Of a DNA stretch of 64,000 nt, positions 17,448 to 26,658 are shown piece after piece. A program made the position numbers and the translations under genes. The stretch is from Betaproteobacteria bacterium (GTDB taxonomy: Bacteria; Pseudomonadota; Gammaproteobacteria; Burkholderiales; Eutrophovitaceae). The stretch's first letter is position 1. Every line of letters begins with the position of its first letter. The notes beneath the pieces were generated by a model. The model saw only the letters and a list, made by a program, of their open reading frames with translations, searched no databases and was not told the origin of the DNA. Location: assembly GCA_020354125.1 (NCBI GenBank), contig CP070643.1, positions 1,159,296 through 1,223,295 of the forward strand, in the 5' to 3' direction.

Positions 17448-17885
17448 ATGAACCAGGTCTTCTTTCACGATCAGTTAATTCGATTCTCACATTGCGATCC
17501 CGCGGCCATCGTTTATTTCCCTCGTTTCTTCGACTTGGCGCACGCCGCAATGGAAGACTGGCTCGCCGATGGATTGGGATTCCCCTTACCCGAGCTGATT
17601 ACCGAACGCCGCATCGGAACACCGACGGTGAGCATTCACTGTGATTTCGTCAAGCCACTGCGCATCGGCGACACGCTGCGTTTCGAGTTGCGCGTAACCA
17701 AGATCGGCAATGCTTCGGTAGATCTGCAGTACGTTGGCCTGAAGGATGGGATAGAGCACCTTCGAATTGTTCAGACCATCGTATTCATGGATCTCGATGC
17801 GGCGCGCGCGGCACCAATCCCGGAAGACATTCGCCCAGCGATCGAAGCATTTCTCGTCGAGACTAATGAGGCCAGGGAAAAGTAA
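17448..17885 (+). CDS. Acyl-CoA thioesterase, 4-hydroxybenzoyl-CoA thioesterase type
   Basis: The product has 145 aa with a single hotdog fold. The active-site segment HCDPAAIVYFPRFFD (about 15-29) is the classical form of the 4HBT/YbgC family, with the catalytic Asp in DPA. The rest shows the expected long hydrophobic helix (AHAAMEDWL) and beta strands. It would hydrolyse an acyl- or aroyl-CoA in the cytoplasm. It begins 44 nt after the aldolase stop and has no strong ribosome site, so it may be translated from the same message. Confidence 0.88.
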   Translation: MNQVFFHDQLIRFSHCDPAAIVYFPRFFDLAHAAMEDWLADGLGFPLPELITERRIGTPTVSIHCDFVKPLRIGDTLRFELRVTKIGNASVDLQYVGLKDGIEHLRIVQTIVFMDLDAARAAPIPEDIRPAIEAFLVETNEAREK

Positions 17886-17971
17886 ACATCCGGCCGATGA
17901 TTGCTCACGTACTATGATGAATGGCCAGTCGCGGTTGCTTTATCACCGAATTTCCAACGGGACAATTCCAG

Positions 17972-18229
17972 ATGCTTACGACTTTAAGACTTGTAATCGG
18001 CGCGGCGCTACTGTGGTTTGCCGCGAGTGCAGGAGCGCAAGAATTTGACGGCCTCGACGCGATGTCACTCGCTAAGGGCAAGAAGGTAGAGACGGATTGC
18101 TCCATCACCTGGAAGAATCCCAAGGACGGCAAAGTCTACTGCTTTGCCAACGCGCGCAACCAATTCATGTTCACGCAGAACACCAAGACCTTCGTACCGC
18201 GCGCGCAGCAAACTTTCGAAAGCAACTGA
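17972..18229 (+). CDS. Small exported protein with YHS-like Cys segment
   Basis: The product has 85 aa from ATG 17972, where a clean signal peptide begins (MLTTLRLVIGAALLWFAASA, cleavage near AGAQ). The mature part has two cysteines in DCSITW and KVYCFANARNQFMF and ends in a helix. The spacing and the YCF...F pattern resemble YHS domains, small metal-binding modules, but the match is weak and could be chance. The reading frame extends 51 nt further upstream without a good start signal. It is convergent with the MscS gene. Confidence 0.6.
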   Translation: MLTTLRLVIGAALLWFAASAGAQEFDGLDAMSLAKGKKVETDCSITWKNPKDGKVYCFANARNQFMFTQNTKTFVPRAQQTFESN

Positions 18230-18277
18230 TGTTCGATCTGCGGCGTCGCGCTGATCGTTGAGCGCGCACGTCGACCT

Positions 18278-19387
18278 TCAGGCGTTCTGGGCAGGCGTGC
18301 TTTCGGTAACCTGAATCCCGTCCGGCACGTGAATGGTCCTGGTAGGAAAGGCGATCTCGGCGCCATGTTTCTCGACGATATCGCTGATGGCAAGCAATAC
18401 TTTTTCCTTGATTTCGTGGAACTCGGTCCAGACCGTGGTGTGGGTAAAGGTATAGATAAAGAAATTCACCGATGAGTCGCCGAATTCGTTCAAGTTGACC
18501 ATCAGCGTTTGTGACTCATCGATGTCGGGGTTCTCGATCAGATACTTGCGCACCTCCTGGAGAATAACGGGCACCCGCGAAATGTCGTCGTAGCGAACAC
18601 CAATGTTCTCCCTGATCCGGCGATGCGTCATGCGCGACGGATTCTCCACCGAGATTGTAGTGAATACCGAATTGGGCACATACAGTACACGCTTGTCGAA
18701 GGTGCGTATCGCAGTACGGCGCCAGCCGATTTCCTCCACCGTGCCTTCGATTTCCCGATCGGGCGAGCGGATCCAGTCACCGACAGCGAACGGCCGCTCA
18801 GTATAAACACCCAGTCCACCGAACACATTGGCGAGGATGTCGCGCGCCGCCAGGCTCACTGCGATACCGCCAACGCCGCCGAATGCCAACAAGCCGGCGA
18901 TATTGATGCCCATGGTCTGCAGAATGATCAGAGCAGTCGTGACAAAGATCGCCCCCCGTAATAACTTCCCGGCAGCATGAACAAGCGTGATATCGACTTC
19001 CTTGCCGCGTTTCTTCCGGACTTCGATATAACGTTGCTCATAGCCGCTGGAAAATCGCAACCCAAACCACATCAGGACCAGGATGACGCCGACTTTGCCG
19101 AGCATCGGCACCGCGTCAAAAATCGCCTCGTCCGTTTCAGCACCGACAATGTTTGCAGCGAAGGTGATACCCAAGACCCAGATAAGTACGCGCGTCGGTC
19201 CCATCATCGCTTCGAGGATGACGTCGTCGAGCAGGTTTTCGGTATCGTGTGCCCGCGTCGCGAGCCGCTTGATAATGCGACGCGCGATCGCACCCGCGAT
19301 CAGGGTGAGCAGAACGATGCCGAATACCTGGCTCATCCATGCGACATCGCCAGTGAGAACGTTTGATAGTTTGTTGATCAGTTCCAC
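18278..19387 (-). CDS. MscS-family mechanosensitive ion channel
   Basis: The product has 369 aa from GTG 19387. There are about four N-terminal membrane helices, then the pore-lining TM3 with Gly/Ala packing (GLLAFGGVGGIAVSLAARD), the beta domain (FAVGDWIRSPDREIEGTVEEIGWR by parts: PFAVGDWI, GTVEEIGW, VPNSVF) and a mixed alpha/beta C-terminal cage domain. The channel opens under membrane tension to release solutes during hypo-osmotic shock. The extra helices before TM3 put it in the medium-length YbdG/YnaI-like group rather than the minimal three-helix MscS. It is a single gene, convergent with the small exported protein. Confidence 0.92.
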   Translation of the reverse strand: MELINKLSNVLTGDVAWMSQVFGIVLLTLIAGAIARRIIKRLATRAHDTENLLDDVILEAMMGPTRVLIWVLGITFAANIVGAETDEAIFDAVPMLGKVGVILVLMWFGLRFSSGYEQRYIEVRKKRGKEVDITLVHAAGKLLRGAIFVTTALIILQTMGINIAGLLAFGGVGGIAVSLAARDILANVFGGLGVYTERPFAVGDWIRSPDREIEGTVEEIGWRRTAIRTFDKRVLYVPNSVFTTISVENPSRMTHRRIRENIGVRYDDISRVPVILQEVRKYLIENPDIDESQTLMVNLNEFGDSSVNFFIYTFTHTTVWTEFHEIKEKVLLAISDIVEKHGAEIAFPTRTIHVPDGIQVTESTPAQNA

Positions 19388-19455
19388 TACGTCACTTTCC
19401 GTTTGTCACCAAAAAAATCCAACCCGCTCTGCCAAACTCAATCGAACATCGGAAT

Positions 19456-19875
19456 TCACTTCGCAAACAGCCGCTTCGAGTCCTTGAACGCCTTGAACTC
19501 CAACGCGTTGCCGCTTGGGTCTAGCACGAACAGCGTTGCCTGCTCGCCGGGTTGGCCAGCGAAACGGATGTGCGGCTCGATAATGAATTTTGCTCCAGCC
19601 GACTTTAGTCGTTGCGAGATCTCTTGCCAGGCGTCCATCGACAGCACCAGGCCAAAATGGCGCACCGGAACATCGTCACCATCAACCCGGCTTGAATTGG
19701 CTTGCACTGGCTCCGGGCAAAGATGCGCAACGATCTGATGCCCATGGAAATCAAAATCCACCCAGTCGTCACTGGACCGGCCCTCAGGACAGCCCAAGAC
19801 CTTGCCATAGAAACGCCTCGCTTCAGCGAGGTCGTTGACCGGGAAAGCCAGATGAAACGGTGGTCGTTCGGACAT
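19456..19875 (-). CDS. VOC (glyoxalase/bleomycin resistance) family protein
   Basis: The product has 139 aa from ATG 19875; the upstream in-frame extension is not protein-like. Two beta-alpha-beta-beta-beta units are visible: [16 protein letters not shown] with the first metal-ligand His, VRHFGLVL with the second His, and [16 protein letters not shown] with the metal-ligand Glu. The family covers lyases, dioxygenases and binding proteins, so the substrate is not predictable. The gene follows the exported hypothetical protein (stop 19913) by 37 nt in the same direction. Confidence 0.88.
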   Translation of the reverse strand: MSERPPFHLAFPVNDLAEARRFYGKVLGCPEGRSSDDWVDFDFHGHQIVAHLCPEPVQANSSRVDGDDVPVRHFGLVLSMDAWQEISQRLKSAGAKFIIEPHIRFAGQPGEQATLFVLDPSGNALEFKAFKDSKRLFAK

Positions 19876-19912
19876 CGTTGTCAGCAGCAGTTTTCTGTTA
19901 CGTGAATTGGTC

Positions 19913-20728
19913 TCAGCTCCGCCTGGCACCGGTGCGTTGCCGATACATCTCGATGTAATCATCGATCAGCGGCTCGGCATTGTCGACCGCTTGGCGCGCC
20001 TCTGCGGCGACCGCGTCGATGTGCGCAATGAATCCTTCAATCCCGTCGATTGCCAGCATGCGTGTGTACTTGAGGCCAGCAGCCTGGCCTGCGAACTTGA
20101 TCGCCTCGGGATCGGTCATGAAGTCGCGCTTGCGAAACGGTTCCATGTCCCAGTAGGCGCTCGACAACTCGGCCAGGTCGTTTTCGAGTCCAGGTAAATT
20201 GGAGTCGATTCTGTTGGTGAACGAGTAGTTGGTCATCAACACTTCGGCTAGCAAGCGCATTTGCAGAAGAATTCGCTGTTCCCGACCTATCGGCGTCGTG
20301 AAGTGGGTAGCGATGTAGTCTGCTTCTTCGGCGTCCAGCACTTTGGCGATCTCGCGTTCCTGCACCGCATAGAACCATTCGGGTACAGCGATCTTGCTAT
20401 CAATCAGCGCAAACGCATCCTCGGTCAACTCGCGCTCGGCCTGCTGCCACTCCGGCGCTTCGCTGTTCCAGCCCTCGTCGAGACCGGCGCGCCGACCATA
20501 CTGAGCGAGCAACTCGCGCGCCCTTAGCAAGGCCTGCTGTCTGACGACCACTTTTCCGACCGCCACAGGCATGGCTGGATCGAGGCTGTGTGCGAGGCGT
20601 GAAACCGAAGCCTCCTTGAGAGCGCGCTGATCCGGATCCTCACCCTGGAACTCGTCACCGTTCGCCAACAGCGGTGTTATCAGCAGGCAAATGACAAAAC
20701 CGGCGCGCACGCTTTGCCCAACAGCCAT
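19913..20728 (-). CDS. Exported hypothetical protein
   Basis: The product has 271 aa from ATG 20728, where a signal peptide starts ([19 protein letters not shown], cleavage near LLANGDE). The mature protein is mostly helical, acidic and Glu/Arg-rich with no cysteines, and is predicted to be periplasmic. I do not recognise a domain. Segments such as [20 protein letters not shown] resemble helical periplasmic proteins of the DUF2059 type only loosely. It lies upstream of the VOC gene, and the two may be co-transcribed. Confidence 0.65.
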   Translation of the reverse strand: MAVGQSVRAGFVICLLITPLLANGDEFQGEDPDQRALKEASVSRLAHSLDPAMPVAVGKVVVRQQALLRARELLAQYGRRAGLDEGWNSEAPEWQQAERELTEDAFALIDSKIAVPEWFYAVQEREIAKVLDAEEADYIATHFTTPIGREQRILLQMRLLAEVLMTNYSFTNRIDSNLPGLENDLAELSSAYWDMEPFRKRDFMTDPEAIKFAGQAAGLKYTRMLAIDGIEGFIAHIDAVAAEARQAVDNAEPLIDDYIEMYRQRTGARRS

Positions 20729-20964
20729 CGTCGACCTCTCCAAAACCAAAACGCGAAGTTTACAACCTCTGGCGCTGTTTCCGTCGCAAGTGGCCCGAGG
20801 CGGCACGAGTCAGACCGACGCTCCAGAGGGCCGTTTAACGGTATCATCCATCACACTGCGCAAAATGGCGCTGAGACTAAAACGGCGCAAACCAGCGCTG
20901 GGACCAACGAGTCGCATGCCAGAGCCGGAACCAACAAGCATTCACAATCATGGAGGACGAAGAA

Positions 20965-21723
20965 ATGGCTTCAAATAATAAAACTGCAATCATCACCGGC
21001 GCAGGAAGTGGCATCGGGAAGGCGGTGGCGCTGGCATTTCTCAACGACGGGTACCGCGTCGCCCTTGCCGGACGCCGCCAGGACGCGCTGGAAGGCACGA
21101 TCAAGGAGGCAGGCGAGAACGGCGCGAACGCAATTGCCGTCCCGACCGATGTCAGCGATCCGACCGCAGTCACCAACCTTTTCTCAACCGCACGCGACAA
21201 GTTTGGCCGGGTTGATGTCGTGTTCAACAATGCCGGTGTCAATGCCCCCGGGGTGCCGCTGGAAGAACTCACCGTCGATCAGTGGAAGAACGTGGTCGAT
21301 ATCAATCTCAGCGGCATGTTCTACTGCATTCAGGAAGCTTTTCGCGTCATGAAGGACCAGGACCCACGCGGCGGACGCATCATCAATAACGGTTCGATAT
21401 CGGCCCACGCGCCGCGGCCCAACTCCGCGCCTTACACCGCTACCAAACACGCGGTGACCGGACTGACCAAATGTGCGTCGTTGGACGGGCGCAAATACGA
21501 CATCGCCTGTGGCCAGATCGATATCGGCAATGCGATGACCGAACTCGCCGCCAGAATGGCCAAGGGCGTGCCACAAGCCGACGGCTCGATCAAGCCGGAA
21601 GCAATGATGAAGGTGAACGAAGTGGCATCAGCGGCGCTCTACATGGCCAGCCTGCCACTTGATACCAACGTCCAGTTCATGACCATCATGGCGACCAAGA
21701 TGCCATTCGTTGGCCGCGGCTGA
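20965..21723 (+). CDS. Short-chain dehydrogenase/reductase (SDR)
   Basis: The product has 252 aa from ATG 20965, chosen because GGAGGACG lies immediately upstream; an ATG at 20950 overlaps that site. The Rossmann motif TGAGSGIG (about 11-18), NNAG (near 89) and the catalytic YTATK (near 157) with the preceding Ser are all present, so it should be an active NAD(P)-dependent oxidoreductase of the classical SDR family. The substrate is unknown. A DMT transporter begins 6 nt after the stop, so the pair forms an operon. Confidence 0.92.
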   Translation: MASNNKTAIITGAGSGIGKAVALAFLNDGYRVALAGRRQDALEGTIKEAGENGANAIAVPTDVSDPTAVTNLFSTARDKFGRVDVVFNNAGVNAPGVPLEELTVDQWKNVVDINLSGMFYCIQEAFRVMKDQDPRGGRIINNGSISAHAPRPNSAPYTATKHAVTGLTKCASLDGRKYDIACGQIDIGNAMTELAARMAKGVPQADGSIKPEAMMKVNEVASAALYMASLPLDTNVQFMTIMATKMPFVGRG

Positions 21724-21729
21724 TCAGCC

Positions 21730-22647
21730 GTGGCACCGCCATGGTGGTTGTGGATAGCGATTACCATTGCGGCCGCCGTAGCGCAGACACTCCGTAACGC
21801 CACACAGCGCCATCTGAGCACCGACCTCGGCACCTTGGGTGCAACACTGGTGCGATTCCTGTACGGCCTGCCGTTCGCCGCGCTATGGCTGCTCGCAGTT
21901 GCGCTTATCGGCAAGTATGAACTGCCTGCGATCAGCCACGCTTTCGCCGGATGGCTGGTGCTCGGATCGCTGAGCCAGATCAATGGCACCGCGCTGCTCC
22001 TGCGCGCCATGCGTGAACAGAATTTCACGCTTGGGGTTGCCTACTCCAAGAGCGAAGTGATGCAGGTTGCCGTCTTCGGTTTTGTGTTCCTGGGTGATCC
22101 ATTGGCTTCAACCACGGTGGCTGCAGTCGTTCTCGGCACACTTGGCGTCATGCTGCTGACACCGGTCGATCGGCAGCGACCGCTGCGCACCCTGGTTCGC
22201 GGCCTGGCAACACGACCGGCACTGCTCGGTCTCGCCTCAGGGGGTGGTTTCGCGCTGTCCGCAGTCGGCTATCGAGGCGCGGCGCTGGCCCTGGACACCT
22301 CTTTTCTCATGGCGGCCGCTTTCACATTGGTCGGCGCTCAGTTACTGCAGACGCTGGTGATGTGTGTCTACCTAAGAGTGACTCAGCCAGGCCTGCTCAC
22401 GCGGGTGCTGCGCGCATGGCGCACTTCGCTGCTGGCCGGATTCAGCGGTGCCGCGGCGTCGGCCGGCTGGTTCACGGCGATGGCAATCGAACCGGTGGCA
22501 CATGTGCGCACACTGGCACTGATCGAACTGCTGTTCAGCTACGTAATATCCCGGCGTGTTTTCCAGGAGAGCTTTGCTCGACTTCAGATCATCGGACTGA
22601 TCGTGCTGGTTGTCGGACTGATCATCGTCACACTCGGCCCACGCTAA
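21730..22647 (+). CDS. EamA/DMT-superfamily transporter
   Basis: The product has 305 aa from GTG 21730. Ten hydrophobic segments in two similar halves are evident, with few charged residues between them, as in drug/metabolite transporters of the EamA type. The N-terminal half has the typical TLRNATQRHLS and TLGATLVRFLYGLPFA segments. Export of a small metabolite is the usual role. It is coupled to the SDR gene by a 6-nt gap and ends 7 bp from the convergent DUF1353-like gene, with no room for a separate terminator. Confidence 0.88.
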   Translation: MAPPWWLWIAITIAAAVAQTLRNATQRHLSTDLGTLGATLVRFLYGLPFAALWLLAVALIGKYELPAISHAFAGWLVLGSLSQINGTALLLRAMREQNFTLGVAYSKSEVMQVAVFGFVFLGDPLASTTVAAVVLGTLGVMLLTPVDRQRPLRTLVRGLATRPALLGLASGGGFALSAVGYRGAALALDTSFLMAAAFTLVGAQLLQTLVMCVYLRVTQPGLLTRVLRAWRTSLLAGFSGAAASAGWFTAMAIEPVAHVRTLALIELLFSYVISRRVFQESFARLQIIGLIVLVVGLIIVTLGPR

Positions 22648-22654
22648 ACCGCCG

Positions 22655-23332
22655 CTAACATTTTCTGCCGACGAGCGTTGAACCCGAGAAAATCAGGCAC
22701 GGCTGGAGTGGAAATACGTGTGGCCCTCGCTCGAGCACGGCTGTTTCAGCCAGCTGTTCGATTTGCAGCAACGATGGATTATCGCGGCGTACCCAAGCGA
22801 GCAGATCGTTGACGACCGCCTCGTCAACAGTGGAGCGCCACAGCAATGGTTCAGTCTTGCCGTGGCAACTGCCGTAGCATCGTGAACCCGGTACTTCCCA
22901 TCGTGAACCTTGTGCGCGCAGCAACATGTACATGGCTTTCGCCTCGGACTCATTGACGCCTTCAGCGATGCTCGCTTCAAGAAACATGAGCTGAGCCTCG
23001 TCCCACGGTTGCTTCATGTCCTGAGTGGCATGGTCGTAAACAATCGATGCCTTGCGGAAGCCGCCGTAAAACGGTTGCCCGATCAGGTCGCGAAACAAAG
23101 GTGGCATGCCACGGCCTTTGATGACATAGCCTTGCGGAACCTTCCAAACCTTTCCCTTGGCCTGCTCATACGCAAATGGCTCAGCCAGCCGCATGGTGGG
23201 TACAAAGGGATCGTCGAGCCATTCAACCACAACACGGCCTTGGAACGACCCATGATCGATGTCCTTAGCTTCGGCAGCGAGTACACCGGTCGAAAATGCC
23301 AATATTGAGACGATGAGGAGGAGTTTGTTCAT
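22655..23332 (-). CDS. Exported DUF1353-like protein with CxxxCH motif (paralog 1)
   Basis: The product has 225 aa with a signal peptide (MNKLLLIVSILAFSTGVLAA). The core has the DUF1353 pattern: RVVVEWLDDPFVP, KVPQGYVIKGRGMPPLF, GQPFYGGFRKASIVYDHA and a later DEAQLMFLEA. A motif after the core, CYGSCH, is a C-x3-C-H arrangement also conserved in the two paralogs that precede it in the transcript. The C-terminus is longer than in the paralogs and adds two cysteines. DUF1353 is known mainly from phage proteins and has no established function. It is the last gene of an ettA-headed run of four on minus. Confidence 0.75.
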   Translation of the reverse strand: MNKLLLIVSILAFSTGVLAAEAKDIDHGSFQGRVVVEWLDDPFVPTMRLAEPFAYEQAKGKVWKVPQGYVIKGRGMPPLFRDLIGQPFYGGFRKASIVYDHATQDMKQPWDEAQLMFLEASIAEGVNESEAKAMYMLLRAQGSRWEVPGSRCYGSCHGKTEPLLWRSTVDEAVVNDLLAWVRRDNPSLLQIEQLAETAVLERGPHVFPLQPCLIFSGSTLVGRKC

Positions 23333-23449
23333 GCGGGCTTCGTTAATCGTTTGAGCGGCGATTCACACAGCGTCGCAGAAGACCATGCTAACACTGGTGC
23401 AAGTTTAGCGGATCATACCTGTGAACCGCAGTTATTCGTGCGGTCACGA

Positions 23450-24118
23450 TTAATTGAGATTGCCGAATATGTGCGGCCCCTCCTCAAGTATCGCTTCACT
23501 GGCGCGCTGATCAACTGCGTCCAGCGTCGGGTTCTCTCTCCGCACCCACTCCAGCAATGCAACAAGCTTTTCGTGATCGACACGCGGTCGCCATTCGAGC
23601 TCCTTAGCATCTGTATGACATCGACGGAAACAGCTGTTCGGCCCACGCATTGCCCAACGCGAGCCAGACGCGCTTAACACCGTGTACATGACTTTGGCTT
23701 CTCCCGGGGCAACCCTTTCCGTTACGGCTGCGTCATAAAACATGCGTTGCGCTTCCTGATGAGTGCGATCTTTCTTCTGCGCCGCGTATTCATAGCTAAT
23801 CGCGGTTTTCAAAAATTGGCCTTCAAACGGGTGGCCAAACAACTGGACGAACAAGGTCGGCATGGCCCGTCCATCGAGAATCGTGTTCGACGGTGTCACC
23901 CAAACCGGACCGCCAACCTGTTGGAATCGCAATTCGCCGATCAGCCGGAAACTCGGAACGAAAGGATCATCATCGAGTCGTTCCAGTTCGGCTTGCCCGT
24001 CGAACCTGCCGACGGCCGGTTCGGCTGTGTCGGCAGCACTCGTGCCAAGTGACAAAGCCAATACACCGATGCCAACTATCGACATCATCAAAGAAACTGT
24101 TCCGCGAATTTGTTTCAC
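23450..24118 (-). CDS. Exported DUF1353-like protein with CxxxCH motif (paralog 2)
   Basis: The product has 222 aa from GTG 24118 with a signal peptide ending near GTSAADT. It shares the whole architecture of its neighbours: an LERLDDDPFVPSFRL strand, VTPSNTILDGRAMPTLF, GHPFEGQFLKTAISYEY, RTHQEAQRMF, then CFRRCH and the closing EEGPHIF. The usual DUF1353 HD pair appears as YE here and YD in the other two copies. Identity between copies is moderate, so the duplications are old. The function is unknown; the conserved CxxxCH suggests a metal, a heme or a disulfide. Confidence 0.75.
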   Translation of the reverse strand: MKQIRGTVSLMMSIVGIGVLALSLGTSAADTAEPAVGRFDGQAELERLDDDPFVPSFRLIGELRFQQVGGPVWVTPSNTILDGRAMPTLFVQLFGHPFEGQFLKTAISYEYAAQKKDRTHQEAQRMFYDAAVTERVAPGEAKVMYTVLSASGSRWAMRGPNSCFRRCHTDAKELEWRPRVDHEKLVALLEWVRRENPTLDAVDQRASEAILEEGPHIFGNLN

Positions 24119-24175
24119 GTATCAGCGCTCATTCACCTCAGTCGGGACAGGTCGACGACCAACTGGTTAGAAAGT

Positions 24176-24835
24176 CTATCGGACATGCCCAAAAACGTGC
24201 GGCCCCGGGTGAAGAATCACATCACTCACCCGCTGCTCAATTTCCTCCATTGAAGGATCTTCGTCACGCACCCAGCTTATCAAGCCGACAACCGGTTCAT
24301 CGTCGACCAGAGGCCGCCACACAAGTTCGGCATCCCCGGTATGGTGGCATTGGTTAAAGCAGGAACTCTCGCCGCGAACAACCCAGCGCGGCCCCGTGGC
24401 ATTGATTAGCAAATACATTACCTTGGCTTCAATGGGCAGAATACCCTCAGTGACACTACCTTCGAAGAACATAATCTGCGCCTCCCGCCACGGCTCTGAC
24501 TGTTGTTTTGCCGCATGGTCATAAACAACTGCCGTCTGGCGGAACCCCCCCTCAAAAGGATGCCCCGAAAAACGCACGAACAGCGGTGACATGGAACGGC
24601 CGTCCACAACGCTGCCCGCCGGAACCGGCCAGGTCTTGCCGCTTGCCTGGGTGAAGGAAAAATTCTCAACCAGGCGCATGGAGGCAATGAACGGAGTCTC
24701 GTCGACCCACTCGACAATAATCCGGCCGTCGAAGCGCGCCTCTTGCGCAGCCAATAGCGCGCCGCTGCAAAGCACGGCGAGCAACAACATCATCATTGAT
24801 CGCTTTGCATAGGTGCCGCGTGCGCCGCGCTTCAT
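24176..24835 (-). CDS. Exported DUF1353-like protein with CxxxCH motif (paralog 3)
   Basis: The product has 219 aa from ATG 24835 with a signal peptide (hydrophobic core MMMLLLAVLCSGALLA). The pattern of the tandem family repeats: RIIVEWVDETPFIASMRL, VPAGSVVDGRSMSPLF, GHPFEGGFRQTAVVYDHA, EAQIMFFEGS, CFNQCH, and HPGPHVF near the end. The start lies 31 nt after the ettA stop, so it is probably read through from ettA. An ATG 5 codons upstream is possible. No outside partner is visible that explains the triplication. Confidence 0.75.
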   Translation of the reverse strand: MKRGARGTYAKRSMMMLLLAVLCSGALLAAQEARFDGRIIVEWVDETPFIASMRLVENFSFTQASGKTWPVPAGSVVDGRSMSPLFVRFSGHPFEGGFRQTAVVYDHAAKQQSEPWREAQIMFFEGSVTEGILPIEAKVMYLLINATGPRWVVRGESSCFNQCHHTGDAELVWRPLVDDEPVVGLISWVRDEDPSMEEIEQRVSDVILHPGPHVFGHVR

Positions 24836-24866
24836 TTCATCCGACTCCATGGCAGGCCGATCGGCT

Positions 24867-26531
24867 CTAGATTTTCAGTGGCTTGTAACGAATACGTTTT
24901 GGCCGGGCTGCTTCCTCACCAAGCCGCTTTTTCTTGTCTGCTTCGTACTCCTGATAGTTACCGGCAAAAAACTCGACATGCGAATCACCTTCAAAGGCAA
25001 GAATATGTGTTGCGATACGGTCGAGGAACCAGCGGTCGTGCGAAATCACCAGCACTGAACCGGCAAACTCAAGCAACGCATCTTCAAGTGCGCGCAGCGT
25101 CTCCACGTCGAGATCGTTGGATGGCTCGTCGAGCAGCAAAACGTTGCCACCTTCGATCAGCGTTTTTGCCAGATGCAACCGTCCGCGCTCACCGCCCGAC
25201 AGGTTGCCGACGATCTTCTGCTGATCAGCACCTTTGAAGTTAAATCGGCCGAGGTAGGCGCGCGACGGCATCTCGAACTTACCAACCGTCAGAACATCCT
25301 GCCCGTTCGACACAGCCTCCCAGACGCTCTTGTCGTTTGGCAAGGCATCGCGCATCTGATCGACCGACACGATTCTTGCCGTTGGCCCGATGACGATCTC
25401 TCCGCGATCGGGCTGCTCCCGACCGGTGATCATGCGAAACAGGGTCGATTTACCCGCGCCATTTGGTCCGATCATGCCGACAATCGCGCCCGGTGGAATT
25501 TGCAGCGACAAATTATCGATCAACAGGCGATCGCCAAAACCCTTCGACACGTTCTTCAGTTCAATCACCTGGTCACCGAGCCGCTCTGCTACCGGAATGA
25601 AGATCTCCTGCGTCTCGTTGCGCTTCTGGTGCTCATGTGAGGACAACTCTTCAAAGCGGGCAATGCGCGCCTTGCTCTTTGCCTGCCGCGCCTTCGGATT
25701 TGCGCGCACCCATTCGAGTTCTTTCTTGATTGTCCTGATACGCGCCGATTCCTGTTTTTCCTCTATCTCGAGGCGCTTTTCCTTCTGGTCCAGCCAAGAC
25801 GAATAATTTCCCTTCCAGGGGATGCCGTGGCCGCGATCGAGTTCCAGAATCCACTCCGCAGCGTTATCGAGAAAATACCGATCATGCGTAACCGCAACCA
25901 CGGTTCCAGAGAAGCGCTGGAGGAACTGCTCGATCCACTCGACGCTCTCTGCATCGAGGTGGTTGGTTGGCTCATCGAGCAGCAGCATGTCAGGGCGTGA
26001 CAATAACAAGCGACACAGCGCCACGCGGCGCTTTTCGCCACCGGACAGATTGCCGACGGTCGCATCCCACGGCGGCAATCGCAGTGCGTCTGCAGCGATC
26101 TCGAGCTGATGCTCGATGTCCGAGCCACTGGCCGCCAGCACCGCTTCATATTTCGCTTGTTCTTCGGCAAGTTTGTCAAAGTCGGCATCAGGTTCGGCAT
26201 AAGCAGCGTAGATTTCGTCGAGTTTCTGCTTCGCCTCGACCACTTCACCCATGCCTTGCTCAACCGCCTCACGCACCGTCAGGCTCTCATCGAGTTGCGG
26301 CTCCTGGGGCAAATAGCCGACGCGGATGTTCGGCATCGGCACTGCCTCGCCGTCGAAATCCTTGTCTTCGCCTGCCATGATACGCAGCAGACTGGACTTG
26401 CCCGAACCGTTCAACCCCAGCACACCAATTTTTGCGCCAGGAAAGAAAGACAGCGAAATATCCTTGAGGATGACACGCTTGGGCGGAACCAACTTTCCGA
26501 CCCGCATCATCGTGTAAACATACTGTGCCAT
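24867..26531 (-). CDS. ettA: Energy-dependent translational throttle protein EttA (ABC-F)
   Basis: The product has 554 aa, the normal EttA length. Two ABC domains are present with Walker A GLNGSGKSS and GPNGAGKST, signatures LSGGEKRR and LSGGERGR, and Walker B LLLDEPTNHLD and LLLDEPSNDLD. The N-terminus MAQYVYTMMRVGKLVPPK and the arm and linker insertions are those of EttA. EttA binds the ribosomal E site and gates entry into elongation according to the ATP/ADP ratio. It heads a minus-strand run followed by the three DUF1353-like genes. Confidence 0.97.
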   Translation of the reverse strand: MAQYVYTMMRVGKLVPPKRVILKDISLSFFPGAKIGVLGLNGSGKSSLLRIMAGEDKDFDGEAVPMPNIRVGYLPQEPQLDESLTVREAVEQGMGEVVEAKQKLDEIYAAYAEPDADFDKLAEEQAKYEAVLAASGSDIEHQLEIAADALRLPPWDATVGNLSGGEKRRVALCRLLLSRPDMLLLDEPTNHLDAESVEWIEQFLQRFSGTVVAVTHDRYFLDNAAEWILELDRGHGIPWKGNYSSWLDQKEKRLEIEEKQESARIRTIKKELEWVRANPKARQAKSKARIARFEELSSHEHQKRNETQEIFIPVAERLGDQVIELKNVSKGFGDRLLIDNLSLQIPPGAIVGMIGPNGAGKSTLFRMITGREQPDRGEIVIGPTARIVSVDQMRDALPNDKSVWEAVSNGQDVLTVGKFEMPSRAYLGRFNFKGADQQKIVGNLSGGERGRLHLAKTLIEGGNVLLLDEPSNDLDVETLRALEDALLEFAGSVLVISHDRWFLDRIATHILAFEGDSHVEFFAGNYQEYEADKKKRLGEEAARPKRIRYKPLKI

Positions 26532-26658
26532 GCTTGATCAGTTTGCCAAACGAGTTAACCAGAGGCTCGCATTATCCACGAACTGCGAGCAGCGGTGATG
26601 GAGTACATAGATGTGCCCGGGGTGCGCTGCAATCCACCGGATTTCAGTACGCCGGATT

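Noticed and set aside
22655..24835. CxxxCH in the DUF1353-like proteins as a proven c-type heme site
   Set aside because: The standard heme motif is CxxCH; a three-residue spacing is rare, so I report it only as a conserved metal, heme or disulfide candidate.
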